Source of the DNA: an uncultured Clostridia bacterium
GTDB lineage: Bacteria; Bacillota; Clostridia; TANB77; CAG-508
Assembly (NCBI GenBank): GCA_934177485.1
Contig: CAKPPF010000004.1
Span: forward strand, 1 to 64,000
Direction: 5' to 3'
DNA length: 64,000 bases
Shown: positions 36,336-44,138 of the stretch, piece by piece
Position numbering within the stretch: the first letter of the stretch is position 1
Layout: every line of letters starts with the position of its first letter
Made by a program: the position numbers and the translations under genes
Notes under the pieces: generated by a model
The model's database searches: none
Told to the model about the DNA's origin: nothing
The model's input: only the letters and a program-made list of their open reading frames with translations

Positions 36336-37013
36336 TTATTTAACAAATATAGATGGTCCCATTGTTGTGTTTACAGCAACACTTCTAATATATTGACCTT
36401 TAGCTGCTGCTGGTTTAGCTTTTATAATAGCTTCCATAACTGTTTCATAATTTTCTAATAATTTTTCAGCTCCGAATGATACTTTTCCAAAGCCTAAGTG
36501 AATTATATTAGTTTTATCTAATCTATATTCAACTTTACCAGATTTGATATCTTTTATAGCTTTTGTAACATCCATTGTTACTGTTCCAGACTTAGGGTTT
36601 GGCATTAATCCTTTTGGTCCTAATACTTTACCAAGTCTTCCTACTACACCCATCATATCAGGAGTAGCAACTATAACATCATAATCAAACCAGTTTTCTT
36701 TTTCGATTTTGGGTATTAATTCTTCTGCTCCAACGAAATCTGCTCCTGCTTTTTCAGCTTCTGCAGCTTTATCTCCTTTAGCAAATACTAATACTTTTAG
36801 TGTTTTACCTGTTCCATTAGGAAGTACAACTGTACCTCTTACTTGTTGTTCTGCATGTTTAGAATCAACACCTAATTTAACATGTAATTCAACTGTTTCA
36901 TCAAATTTAGCTTTTGGAAACTTTTCAATAGTTTCAATTGCTTCTTTTGCTGAGTAATCTTTTGAGCTGTCTATTAATTTTTCAGCTTCAAGATATCTTT
37001 TTCCTTTTTTCAT
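36336..37013 (-). CDS. rplA: 50S ribosomal protein L1
   Basis: L1 is a 23S rRNA-binding protein of the mobile L1 stalk and often a translational repressor of its own mRNA. The 225-residue protein shows the family's TVELHVKLGVDSKHAEQQVRGTVVLP, FVGAEELIPKI, GRLGKVLGPKGLMPNPKSGTV and the C-terminal NTTMGPSIFV. GGGAGG precedes the ATG. It is separated from rplK by about 200 bases holding a long hairpin. Confidence 0.97.
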   Translation of the reverse strand: MKKGKRYLEAEKLIDSSKDYSAKEAIETIEKFPKAKFDETVELHVKLGVDSKHAEQQVRGTVVLPNGTGKTLKVLVFAKGDKAAEAEKAGADFVGAEELIPKIEKENWFDYDVIVATPDMMGVVGRLGKVLGPKGLMPNPKSGTVTMDVTKAIKDIKSGKVEYRLDKTNIIHLGFGKVSFGAEKLLENYETVMEAIIKAKPAAAKGQYIRSVAVNTTMGPSIFVK

Positions 37014-37065
37014 TTTAAAACCTCCCTTGGTATTAACGGATTTCTCCTCCCAAAAATTTATATTG

Positions 37066-37190
37066 AAAACGATTTATCGTTTTTACAATCTTTTAATTAT
37101 ATAGAATGAATTAGAAGCAAGTATAACAAGGCAATCAAGCTGAAAATCCGCAGTCGTACTTTTTGTACGTCGAGGACATTTTCAAGCGAT
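37066..37190 (-). other. Structured spacer between rplK and rplA
   Basis: This 206-base gap is richer in GC than other spacers. It contains a small hairpin AAAACGA-tttat-TCGTTTT (37066-37084). A long imperfect hairpin at 37139-37189 has an inner CGTAC-ttttt-GTACG and outer GCTGAAAAT/ATTTTCAAGC. No terminator T-run is obvious. It may be an mRNA processing site, an attenuator, or an L1-binding leader. Confidence 0.45.
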
Positions 37191-37219
37191 GATTAACGAA
37201 GTTAGACGCCGCTTATAAT

Positions 37220-37648
37220 TTATTCAGAAACAATAATACCCATAGATCTAGCAGTCCCCTTAACCATACTCATAGCACTTTCTAAAGATGCTGCATTTAA
37301 ATCTTCCATTTTTTGTTCTGCAATTTGTTTAACTTGTTCCATTGTTATTGTTGCAACTTTATCTCTATTTGGTTTTCCAGAACCTTTTTCTATTTTTAAA
37401 GCTTTTTTAATTAATACTGCAACTGGTGGAACTTTTGTAATAAATTCAAATGATTTATCTTTATAAACAGTTATAACAACTGGTATTATCATTCCAGGTT
37501 GGTTAGCTGTTCTATCGTTAAATTCCTTAACAAATTGCATAATATTAACACCACTTGATCCTAATGCTGGTCCAACAGGTGGAGCTGGTGTTGCTTTTCC
37601 TGCTTCAATTTGTAATTTAATTACGTTTGTAATTTCTTTTTCTGCCAT
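37220..37648 (-). CDS. rplK: 50S ribosomal protein L11
   Basis: L11 is a component of the GTPase-associated centre, needed for the stringent response on the ribosome. The 142 residues show the N-terminal IKLQIEAGKATPAPPVGPALG, NIMQFVKEFN and the rRNA-binding C-terminal domain ending in GTARSMGI. It follows nusG. Confidence 0.98.
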   Translation of the reverse strand: MAEKEITNVIKLQIEAGKATPAPPVGPALGSSGVNIMQFVKEFNDRTANQPGMIIPVVITVYKDKSFEFITKVPPVAVLIKKALKIEKGSGKPNRDKVATITMEQVKQIAEQKMEDLNAASLESAMSMVKGTARSMGIIVSE

Positions 37649-37735
37649 TTTTCTGGCCTCCTTGTTTCTTATTTTAATATTTTTTATTAACTAGAAACCT
37701 GTATAACAATGTCATACTAAGTTTATAATTGAATT

Positions 37736-38269
37736 TTATATTTTTTGAACTTGTGAGAATTCTAATTCTACTGGTGTTTCTCTACCAAACATAGAAACTA
37801 AAACTTTAACTTTATGTTTTTCTTTATTTATTTCTTGAACTACACCAACAAAATTTTCGAATGGTCCATTCATAACTCTAACAGAATCATTAACATCATA
37901 GTCAATATTAATTGGAACATCTTCAAATCCCATATTTCTTATTTCTTCATCTGTTAAAGCTATTGGATCTGTTCCTGATCCTACGAAGCCTGTAACTCCT
38001 CTAGTATTTCTAACTATATACCAAGTTTCCTCAGTAACAATCATTTTTATAAGTACATAGCCTGGAAATACTTTCTTTAAATTAGTTTTTTTCTTTCCAT
38101 CCTTTATTTCTATTTGTTCCTCCATTGGAACTACTATCTCAAAAAAGAAATCTTCTAATTCTCTATTTTTAATTTTATTTTCTAAATCTGTTTTTACTTT
38201 ATTTTCATACCCTGAATATGTATGCACTACATACCATCTAGGATTAGAATCATAATTTTTATCAGACAT
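37736..38269 (-). CDS. nusG: Transcription termination/antitermination protein NusG
   Basis: NusG binds RNA polymerase and modulates pausing and coupling to translation. Its 177 residues comprise the NGN domain (RWYVVHTYSGYENKVKTDL, FPGYVLIKM, VRNTRGVTGFVG) and a C-terminal KOW domain (DSVRVMNGPFENFVGVVQEI). It lies between secE and rplK in the conserved order. Confidence 0.97.
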   Translation of the reverse strand: MSDKNYDSNPRWYVVHTYSGYENKVKTDLENKIKNRELEDFFFEIVVPMEEQIEIKDGKKKTNLKKVFPGYVLIKMIVTEETWYIVRNTRGVTGFVGSGTDPIALTDEEIRNMGFEDVPINIDYDVNDSVRVMNGPFENFVGVVQEINKEKHKVKVLVSMFGRETPVELEFSQVQKI

Positions 38270-38296
38270 AATAAAAGACTCCTCCTCTAAAAAATA

Positions 38297-38650
38297 TTAT
38301 TCCACATTAGATTCTTCACTAGAAGCATTATCAGTTGAATTTGTTTCTTCTGATACAGTGTTAGAATTATCAGTTGAATTTTCTACAGTATTTTCATTTT
38401 TTTGTATATTTGACTGTAGTTTTGTTACACCATGATGTAGACCGTTAAATCCTAAGTCTAATGCAAAAACAATAATTCCTATAACAAGTACTATTGTTAT
38501 AACTGCTATTGTACTATTTAATAATTGTTTTGGAGTAGGCCATACGACTTTTTTTAGCTCTGTTTTAAAATCTTTGAAAAAACTTTTTTTGTTTTTTGTA
38601 TCTTTTTTAGATTTTTTATTAGCTTCTGGCTTTGTTTCTTTTTTTGCCAT
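38297..38650 (-). CDS. secE: Preprotein translocase subunit SecE
   Basis: SecE is the small essential subunit of the SecYEG channel. Its 117 residues comprise a Lys-rich N-terminus, the amphipathic motif FKDFKTELKKVVWPTPKQLLN and a single membrane helix. An unusual, acidic, Ser/Thr/Asn-rich C-terminal tail of about 40 residues contains two similar STDN segments. That tail makes the protein almost twice the minimal SecE length (about 60). Confidence 0.93.
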   Translation of the reverse strand: MAKKETKPEANKKSKKDTKNKKSFFKDFKTELKKVVWPTPKQLLNSTIAVITIVLVIGIIVFALDLGFNGLHHGVTKLQSNIQKNENTVENSTDNSNTVSEETNSTDNASSEESNVE

Positions 38651-38673
38651 TTTCTTACCTCCTAAAACAGTTA

Positions 38674-38838
38674 TTATTTTGTTTCCTTATGTGTTGTACG
38701 TTTTTTGCAGAATTTACAATATTTAACTATTTCTAATCTGTCTGTATTATTTCTTTTATTTTTTGAAGTCATGTAATTTCTTCTTTTACATTCTGTACAT
38801 TCTAATGTTATATTTTCTCTTGGTCCTTTTGCTGCCAT
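38674..38838 (-). CDS. rpmG: 50S ribosomal protein L33
   Basis: The 54-residue protein begins MAAKGPRENITLECTEC. It contains two CxxC pairs (CTEC, CKFC), so it is the zinc-binding form, and it ends KKRTTHKETK. GGAGGTG lies at the correct distance before the ATG. It is the first gene of the rpmG-secE-nusG-rplK-rplA group, with a promoter upstream at 38921. Confidence 0.95.
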   Translation of the reverse strand: MAAKGPRENITLECTECKRRNYMTSKNKRNNTDRLEIVKYCKFCKKRTTHKETK

Positions 38839-38920
38839 TTTATACACCTCCGTAGCCTTCTAGGCTTTTTAAAATTTTGAAACGATGTGAGTACGTGCAT
38901 TTAAGCACATATACTGAAAT

Positions 38921-38949
38921 ATTTTAACACATTATGTATTATTTGTCAA
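38921..38949 (-). promoter_or_regulatory. Sigma-A promoter TTGACA-N17-TAAAAT of the rpmG-secE-nusG operon
   Basis: A consensus -35 box and a 17-base spacer lie about 80 bases upstream of rpmG. The leader has a small GTGC-ttaaat-GCAC hairpin and an AGCCTagaAGGCT hairpin. Confidence 0.8.
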
Positions 38950-39048
38950 CGAGTAGATAGATTTTTTTTATTTTTTCGAACTTTTTTAATCTTAAATATG
39001 CTAAACTACATATTTCATAAATGGATTATAAGTTTTATAGTATATTAA

Positions 39049-39077
39049 AAGGACGAATCTTTAAGATTCATCCTTTG
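39049..39077 (-). terminator. Intrinsic terminator of the acyl-CoA ligase gene
   Basis: On the minus strand the arms AAAGGATGAATCT and AGATTCGTCCTTT are followed by a short T/A tail just past the stop at 39080. Confidence 0.75.
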
Positions 39078-39079
39078 CT

Positions 39080-40768
39080 TTATCTTTTTATTTTATTTGT
39101 TGTTGTTTTGTTGAATTCTGTTTTTCTTATTTCTATGCTTTGAATATGTTTGTATGAAGGTAATTCTTTAGTTGCTTTTGAAATATCTTTCTTTAATTGT
39201 TCTTCTATATTTTCACAATTCATTTCAGCAACAACTTCTTTATTTAAAAATACTTCTGCGCATAAAGAAACTTCTTCTCCATTTTTATTTTTAGTTGACT
39301 TTACAATTACTTCTTGAACATATGGAATACTTGAAATATAATTTTCTATTTCTTCTGGGTATATGTTCTTTCCGTTACTTAATACTATTACATTTTTCTT
39401 TCTACCATTAATAACAAGTTGACCTTTATCGTTTATTCTTCCATAGTCTTCTGTATTAAACCACCCATCTACTAAAACTTTCGCTGTTTTTTCAGGTTGT
39501 TTATAGTATCCCATCATAACAATGTCGCCTTTAACCCAGATTTCTCCATCGCCATCTTCATTTTTATTTCTTATATCAACCTCGCAGCATGGAAGAATTA
39601 CACCAACAGTTGCTGGGTCATTATTGTAATTTTTTCTATTAACACTAACAAGTGGAGAACATTCTGTTATTCCATATCCATTTAATAGCATTATTCCTAT
39701 ATCATTAAAGAATTTTCCTATTTCTGGTCTTATTGGTGCTCCTCCAACTACTAATTGATATAGATTTCCACCAAATGCTTCATGTATTGATTTAAATAGT
39801 TGTTTTCTTTTATCTATTCCTAATTTTCTTAAGAAATTACTTAAACCAATTAAGAATTTAAGTCCGCCTTCTTTTCCTTCTTTACGTACTTTGTTCCATA
39901 TATTTTTGTAAAACACTTCTGTAAAAGCTGGAACTAAATAAATGTAGTCTGGCTTATATAATTGCAAATTCTTTAAAACATTTTTTAAACTATCATTTAT
40001 ACATATTGTTACATGATAATGAATACCAACTAATATTCCAGAAACTGCTTCATATGTATGATGATAAGGAAGAACAGATAAACATTTTGTTTCAACATCT
40101 GCAACTTGAAGTCCATAGTATACACTACTTACTAAGTTATGTTCTGAAAGCATAACTCCTTTTGCAACTCCTGTTGTTCCTGATGTATATACCAACATTC
40201 TTAAATTGTTTGTTCCTTCATTTTCTAGTTCCACATATGATTTGTTTCCTGATTCATATTCTTTTTTTCCTAACTCTTTAAATTTATCAAAAGATAAAAC
40301 ATTTCCTTCATCTTCTTTTCTATTTAAACCTATAAAATATTTTATATTTGGTAAATCTTTTTTAAATTGTTCTATGTATTTTTCATATTTTTCTCCATAG
40401 AATAATATTTCGCTATCACTATTGCTTAATAGATTAACTATATCTTTATATGGTAATTCTTTATCTATTGGAACAAATACTCCATTAGTTTTTAGTACTG
40501 TCAAATATACATTAATCCATTTATAGCTATTATCTCCGATTATTGCTATATGGTTTTTCAACATATTAATCTTTGATAATGCTGTTCCTAGGTAAAAGGT
40601 ATCATTTTGAAATTCTTTATATGTTACTTTTATTATATTATCTTTATCTTTTTCATCTCTATATTCAAATGCTATTTTATCACCTGCTTGTTTTACAGCA
40701 AGTTCCATCATTTCTTTAATGCTTTCAAATTTTTGAATTTTATTAAATTCGCAAACATTTTTTTTCAT
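39080..40768 (-). CDS. Long-chain acyl-CoA synthetase-like AMP-forming ligase
   Basis: The 562-residue adenylate-forming enzyme activates a fatty or other carboxylic acid with ATP. Motifs in order are YTSGTTGVAKGVMLSEHN (ATP loop), GGAPIRPEIGKFF, LLNGYGITECSP, GWFNTEDYGRINDKGQLVINGRKKNVIV and a C-terminal lysine in NKTTTNKIKR. The frame is open to 40834, but the ATG at 40768 has a GGAG site and the preceding sequence contains the operator and promoter. It is probably controlled by the inverted repeat at 40788. The exact substrate is unknown. Confidence 0.9.
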   Translation of the reverse strand: MKKNVCEFNKIQKFESIKEMMELAVKQAGDKIAFEYRDEKDKDNIIKVTYKEFQNDTFYLGTALSKINMLKNHIAIIGDNSYKWINVYLTVLKTNGVFVPIDKELPYKDIVNLLSNSDSEILFYGEKYEKYIEQFKKDLPNIKYFIGLNRKEDEGNVLSFDKFKELGKKEYESGNKSYVELENEGTNNLRMLVYTSGTTGVAKGVMLSEHNLVSSVYYGLQVADVETKCLSVLPYHHTYEAVSGILVGIHYHVTICINDSLKNVLKNLQLYKPDYIYLVPAFTEVFYKNIWNKVRKEGKEGGLKFLIGLSNFLRKLGIDKRKQLFKSIHEAFGGNLYQLVVGGAPIRPEIGKFFNDIGIMLLNGYGITECSPLVSVNRKNYNNDPATVGVILPCCEVDIRNKNEDGDGEIWVKGDIVMMGYYKQPEKTAKVLVDGWFNTEDYGRINDKGQLVINGRKKNVIVLSNGKNIYPEEIENYISSIPYVQEVIVKSTKNKNGEEVSLCAEVFLNKEVVAEMNCENIEEQLKKDISKATKELPSYKHIQSIEIRKTEFNKTTTNKIKR

Positions 40769-40787
40769 ACGCTCTATCTCCTTTTTT

Positions 40788-40834
40788 AATCTAGTTTCGT
40801 AAACTAGATTATCACTTTTATGATACTTTGTCAA
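40788..40834 (-). promoter_or_regulatory. Promoter and palindromic operator of the acyl-CoA ligase gene
   Basis: A perfect inverted repeat, AATCTAGTTT-cgt-AAACTAGATT (40788-40810), overlaps the -10 element (TAATCT, 40806-40811) of a TTGACA-N17 promoter (-35 at 40829-40834). Ten-base arms at the transcription start are typical of a TetR-like repressor site. No such repressor is in the window. Confidence 0.65.
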
Positions 40835-40838
40835 CCTA

Positions 40839-40867
40839 TTGACTAATATTTTTTAAAATGTTATTAT
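40839..40867 (+). promoter_or_regulatory. Sigma-A promoter TTGACT-N17-TATTAT of the DUF1836 gene
   Basis: It is divergent from the ligase promoter, with the two -35 boxes only four bases apart. Confidence 0.65.
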
Positions 40868-40890
40868 GTAATTAGGAGGTGCAAAAAGTA

Positions 40891-41400
40891 ATGGATAAAA
40901 AATCTACTTCTATCAAGGATTTCCATATACCTAGATGGGAAGAATTTCCAAATGTTGATTTATATTTAGACCAAGTTGTAAGTTTTATAAATACTTCTCT
41001 TTCTTCATATATTTCTATAGATAATGAAGATAAATCTGATAATCAGCTTCTTACAAAAACAATGATTAATAACTATGTAAAAAATTCTTTAATTGAGCCT
41101 CCACATAAAAAACAATATTCTAAGAATCATTTGGCAAAATTATTTGCTATATGCGTTCTAAAACAAGTTTATAGCATGCAAGAAATAAAATATTTAATTG
41201 ATATTGCAATTGAAGATAATAAAATATCCAATGCTTATGATAATTTTTGTGATTTATTTGAAGAAGCATTAATTTGTACTTATTCAAAAAAAGATTTTAT
41301 TGACAAAAATATTAATAACGATAGTTTATACTTACTAAAATCAGTATTACTATCTTGTAGTTATAAAATTTATGTACAAAGCATTATTTCAAAACAATAA
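40891..41400 (+). CDS. DUF1836 family protein
   Basis: The 169-residue protein matches DUF1836. It has a predicted helix-turn-helix-like centre (TMINNYVKNSLIEPPHKKQYSKNHLAKLF) followed by helices with ICVLKQVYSMQEIKYLI, resembling the start of MerR-type DNA-binding domains. A regulatory role is therefore plausible but unproven. The ATG at 40891 has AGGAGG 11 bases upstream; a GTG four codons earlier is an alternative. It is divergent from the acyl-CoA ligase, so it could regulate that gene. Confidence 0.8.
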   Translation: MDKKSTSIKDFHIPRWEEFPNVDLYLDQVVSFINTSLSSYISIDNEDKSDNQLLTKTMINNYVKNSLIEPPHKKQYSKNHLAKLFAICVLKQVYSMQEIKYLIDIAIEDNKISNAYDNFCDLFEEALICTYSKKDFIDKNINNDSLYLLKSVLLSCSYKIYVQSIISKQ

Positions 41401-41414
41401 GAAATTTCCTACTA

Positions 41415-41680
41415 TAAGAAAAGTGGCTTCGCCACACTTTTCTTCTCGCCGATTTGAGTTTCCGAATGAAATGAGGAAATCTCAAAGGCAATAGCGATTA
41501 TAGCATATTTTGTTGAATAGAAAAATCTTCGATTTTTCCTATTCAAGAAAAAAGCGACTTCATGTCGCTCTTTGTTCTTGCCCGATTCGAGTTTTCGACT
41601 GTAAGGAGAAAATCTCAAAGGGCATGCGTTTAGCTATTTTTATATAGTAGGAAATGAAAAATTTCCTACTATATAAAAAA
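41415..41680 (+). repeat. Modular palindromic repeats, type B followed directly by type A (copies 4B and 4A)
   Basis: A complete type B unit (41415-41551, core 41448-41489) is joined head-to-tail to a complete type A unit (41552-41680, core 41580-41623, 5' hairpin AGCGACttcatGTCGCT). Together with the hairpin after them they fill the 425-base gap between the DUF1836 gene and tRNA-Glu. The minus-strand open frame through them is a by-product and closely mirrors the false N-terminus of dprA. Confidence 0.88.
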
Positions 41681-41717
41681 GTAGCAACATTCTTTATAGA
41701 ATTGTTGCTACTTTTTT
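41681..41717. terminator. Strong bidirectional hairpin terminator
   Basis: The arms GTAGCAACAtTCT and AGAaTTGTTGCTAC are followed by TTTTTT on the plus side. An A-run lies on the other side, so it can also end minus-strand transcripts from the tRNA gene. Confidence 0.85.
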
Positions 41718-41825
41718 GTTATATAACAAGTTTAGGCTTCCTTAGTTCTGCCCAAGCAAAGCAAGTGGCATGTATTTTGCAATTGCTTTGAAGGTATACT
41801 TAGTGAAATGCCTTTCTTATATTTT

Positions 41826-41900
41826 TGGTGACCCCTACGGGAATCGAACCCATGATTCCACCTTGAGAGGGTGGCGTCTTAACCGCTTGACCAAGGGGCC
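41826..41900 (-). tRNA. tRNA-Glu (anticodon CTC)
   Basis: The cloverleaf begins GGCCCCT, pairing with AGGGGTC, and CCA is encoded. The anticodon stem CCACC/GGTGG encloses CTCTCAA, giving anticodon CTC for GAG codons. The T loop is GTTCGATTC. This is a minor isoacceptor in AT-rich genomes, where tRNA-Glu(TTC) is the usual one. Confidence 0.94.
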
Positions 41901-41990
41901 ATTTATTGTACTTATATATATTAGCAATTTTTATTTGCTTTGTCAATAGTTTTTGCTGTTATATCTATTTCATTAGTTAATGATTTAACT

Positions 41991-42150
41991 GGCAGGCACA
42001 AGACCTGCCCCTACATCTTTTTAATTTATATTAATTACTAAATTGTATTTTGGGCAGATGCAAGCCCTCTACAATGAGAATATCTCAAAGAGCTAGTGTT
42101 TAGCTATTTTTTTAAATAGTAGCGAATGAGAAATTTCCTATTATGTAAAA
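41991..42150. repeat. GGCAGG palindrome and a degenerate type A repeat
   Basis: A palindrome at 41991-42010 (GGCAGG/CCTGCC) is followed by a decayed half-palindrome near 42052. Further on is a degenerate core and terminal hairpin (42079-42150, still showing ATCTCAAAGAGC..TTTAGCTATTTTT). It spans the gap between tRNA-Glu and rpmE. Confidence 0.65.
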
Positions 42151-42172
42151 AAAAAGAAGCTCATGCTTCTTT

Positions 42173-42373
42173 TTATTGTATACCATATTTCTTTTTAAAT
42201 TTATCTGCTCTACCACCTGTTGTATTTTGTTTTAAGTTACCTGTCCAGTATGGATGACATTTTGAGCAAACATCAACTTTTATATCTTTTTTTGTTGATT
42301 TTGTCTCCATTACATTTCCACATGCACATGTTATTGTTGCTTCTTTAAATTCTGGGTGTAATCCTTCTTTCAT
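42173..42373 (-). CDS. rpmE: 50S ribosomal protein L31 (zinc-binding type)
   Basis: The 66-residue protein begins MKEGLHPEFKEATITCACGN and contains four cysteines (CACG, CSKC), so it is the zinc-holding form that can also serve as a zinc reserve. It ends GGRADKFKKKYGIQ. The ATG at 42373 is chosen because GAGGTG lies nine bases before it; the GTG at 42385 overlaps that ribosome site. Confidence 0.96.
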   Translation of the reverse strand: MKEGLHPEFKEATITCACGNVMETKSTKKDIKVDVCSKCHPYWTGNLKQNTTGGRADKFKKKYGIQ

Positions 42374-42460
42374 AATGTTATTCACCTCTTTCTTAATCTC
42401 TAATAAAAAATACTGTTTAATATTCTAGCATATATTTATTCTTTTTTCAAGACTTTTTAT

Positions 42461-42610
42461 CTATTTTTCATTATTATTTAATACATATTGAGCTGTTTGA
42501 ATTAATTGTTCTTTAAATGTTGTTCTTTTTACAACTTTTGAGACAATATTAAACAAGCAACAAATAATAAGTATTAAAAGTCCTATCTTTTTCCAGTATT
42601 TAGCTATCAT
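42461..42610 (-). CDS. Small single-pass membrane protein (49 aa)
   Basis: The short gene starts MIAKYWKKIGLLILIICCLF, with a membrane helix at residues 9-24 followed by a basic KVVKR stretch and a hydrophilic tail. GGAGAAAAAG lies at the right distance before the ATG, and the frame has normal codon use. It lies between folC and rpmE on the same strand. No family is recognised. Confidence 0.55.
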   Translation of the reverse strand: MIAKYWKKIGLLILIICCLFNIVSKVVKRTTFKEQLIQTAQYVLNNNEK

Positions 42611-42679
42611 CTTTTTCTCCTATACGAAATAAACTACTACTTTATTATACTACATTTGATTTTTTTGTCAAGAGGCTAA

Positions 42680-43978
42680 TTATTCTGCACTATTAAGTTT
42701 GTTTTCTTTAATAATATCTAATGTTGTTTTGTATGTATAGAAACTACCAACTACAAAATAAACGCAATTTGTTTCTTTGTTTTTCAATGATGCTTTTAGT
42801 GCATCTGTTAATTCCATTTTTTCGATATTAGCCTGTCTATACTTTTTTGCTATGTTATATAATTCTTCTTTTGCTGTGTATCTATCTTCATTATTTCCAG
42901 TAGTAAAAATAAACTTTGCACTTTCATCTTTTAATAAAAGCTCAACCATTTTTTTATAATCTTTTCTTTTTAAAATAGAAACAATATAAGTTCTATTGTA
43001 ATCCTTAAAATACATTTCTACCATAGAGTGAAGATTTTCTATTGCTGGCTCATTATGAGCTCCATCAAAAATTACTAATGGATTTTTATTTAAAGTTTCC
43101 ATTCGTGCTTTATGTACAACAGTTTTTAATCCCTCTCTAATGCTTTTTTCAGATACATTATACCCATTTTCTTTTATAATATCTATACATTTTATACAAA
43201 TAGCTGCATTTTGAATTTGTTTTTTTCCTTTTAAAACAACCTCAAGTCTTTTATATGATTCATAATCAAAATATTGATATTTGTTGTCAAAACTATAATT
43301 TGTAATACTTTCGTTTTTTATTATATGTAAATTGTTATTTTTTTCTTTTGCAACTTTTTTTAATACATTATTTATTTCATCTTTTTGTTCAAAAAATACA
43401 GTATTTGAATTTTCTTTCATAATTCCAGCTTTTTGATAAGCTATTTGTGGTAATGTATTTCCAAGAATTTTCATATGATCATATCCTATAGACGTAATAA
43501 CAGATACAAGTGTATTATTTATAATATTAGTACAATCATATAATCCACCTAACCCTGTTTCTAGTACAACAAAATCTACCTTGCTTCTATAAAAATGTAT
43601 AAATGCAATTAATGTTATTAATTCAAAAAAAGTAACTTTAGTATTTTCTTCTGTTTCATACTGTTTAATTTGTGGTTCTAATTCAATTATTATTTTAGCA
43701 ATTTCCTCATCTGAAATCTCCTTATTATTAATAATTATTCTTTCATTATATTTTATTAAATGAGGAGATATAAACTTTCCAACTTTATACCCTTGCTTAA
43801 ATAATATATTACTTATCATTTCTGTGCAACTACCTTTTCCATTTGTTCCGGCTATATGTATAAATTTCATTTTTTCTTGGAAATTATTATATTTAGCTAA
43901 AAAATATTCCATGGTTTTTAGTGACTGTTCTTTTGTTCCCTTATAATAGTTATTAAAATACTCTTCTATATTTATCAT
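42680..43978 (-). CDS. folC: Folylpolyglutamate synthase / dihydrofolate synthase
   Basis: FolC adds glutamate to folates, and in bifunctional forms also makes dihydrofolate. The Mur-ligase fold is shown by IHIAGTNGKGSCTEMI (P-loop), FISPHLIKYNERI, ETGLGGLYDCTNII and the C-terminal VIFDGAHNEPAIENL. At 432 residues it is complete. It is monocistronic as far as can be seen; folD elsewhere in the window serves the same cofactor pathway. Confidence 0.95.
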   Translation of the reverse strand: MINIEEYFNNYYKGTKEQSLKTMEYFLAKYNNFQEKMKFIHIAGTNGKGSCTEMISNILFKQGYKVGKFISPHLIKYNERIIINNKEISDEEIAKIIIELEPQIKQYETEENTKVTFFELITLIAFIHFYRSKVDFVVLETGLGGLYDCTNIINNTLVSVITSIGYDHMKILGNTLPQIAYQKAGIMKENSNTVFFEQKDEINNVLKKVAKEKNNNLHIIKNESITNYSFDNKYQYFDYESYKRLEVVLKGKKQIQNAAICIKCIDIIKENGYNVSEKSIREGLKTVVHKARMETLNKNPLVIFDGAHNEPAIENLHSMVEMYFKDYNRTYIVSILKRKDYKKMVELLLKDESAKFIFTTGNNEDRYTAKEELYNIAKKYRQANIEKMELTDALKASLKNKETNCVYFVVGSFYTYKTTLDIIKENKLNSAE

Positions 43979-44040
43979 TTTTTACTCCAATTTTTTTCTC
44001 TATTTTAATACATTTATTATTTTTTTACAAGCATTTATTG

Positions 44041-44137
44041 GAACAAAATGGCTCAAATCGCGCTTTGTTTCCACCCGATTTAAACATTCTGGCTGTAAGA
44101 ATAAAACCTCAAAAAAGTGGCTAAGCCACTTTTTTCT
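44041..44137. repeat. Degenerate modular repeat ending in a terminator hairpin
   Basis: A decayed core (GATTTaaac..CTGTAAGA..AAACCTCAAA) is followed by AAAAAGTGGCttaGCCACTTTTTT at about 44112-44137. That hairpin has T-runs on both strands and likely terminates the D,D-carboxypeptidase gene. Confidence 0.7.
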
Positions 44138-44138
44138 T

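Noticed and set aside
41412..41618. 68-codon minus-strand open frame similar to the apparent N-terminus of dprA
   Set aside because: Both stretches lie inside copies of the palindromic repeat. The similarity is that of the repeat DNA, there is no ribosome site, and the hairpin constraints explain the sequence.
3961..41680. CRISPR array suggested by recurring palindromes
   Set aside because: Copies are kilobases apart, lack regular spacers, and no cas genes are present.
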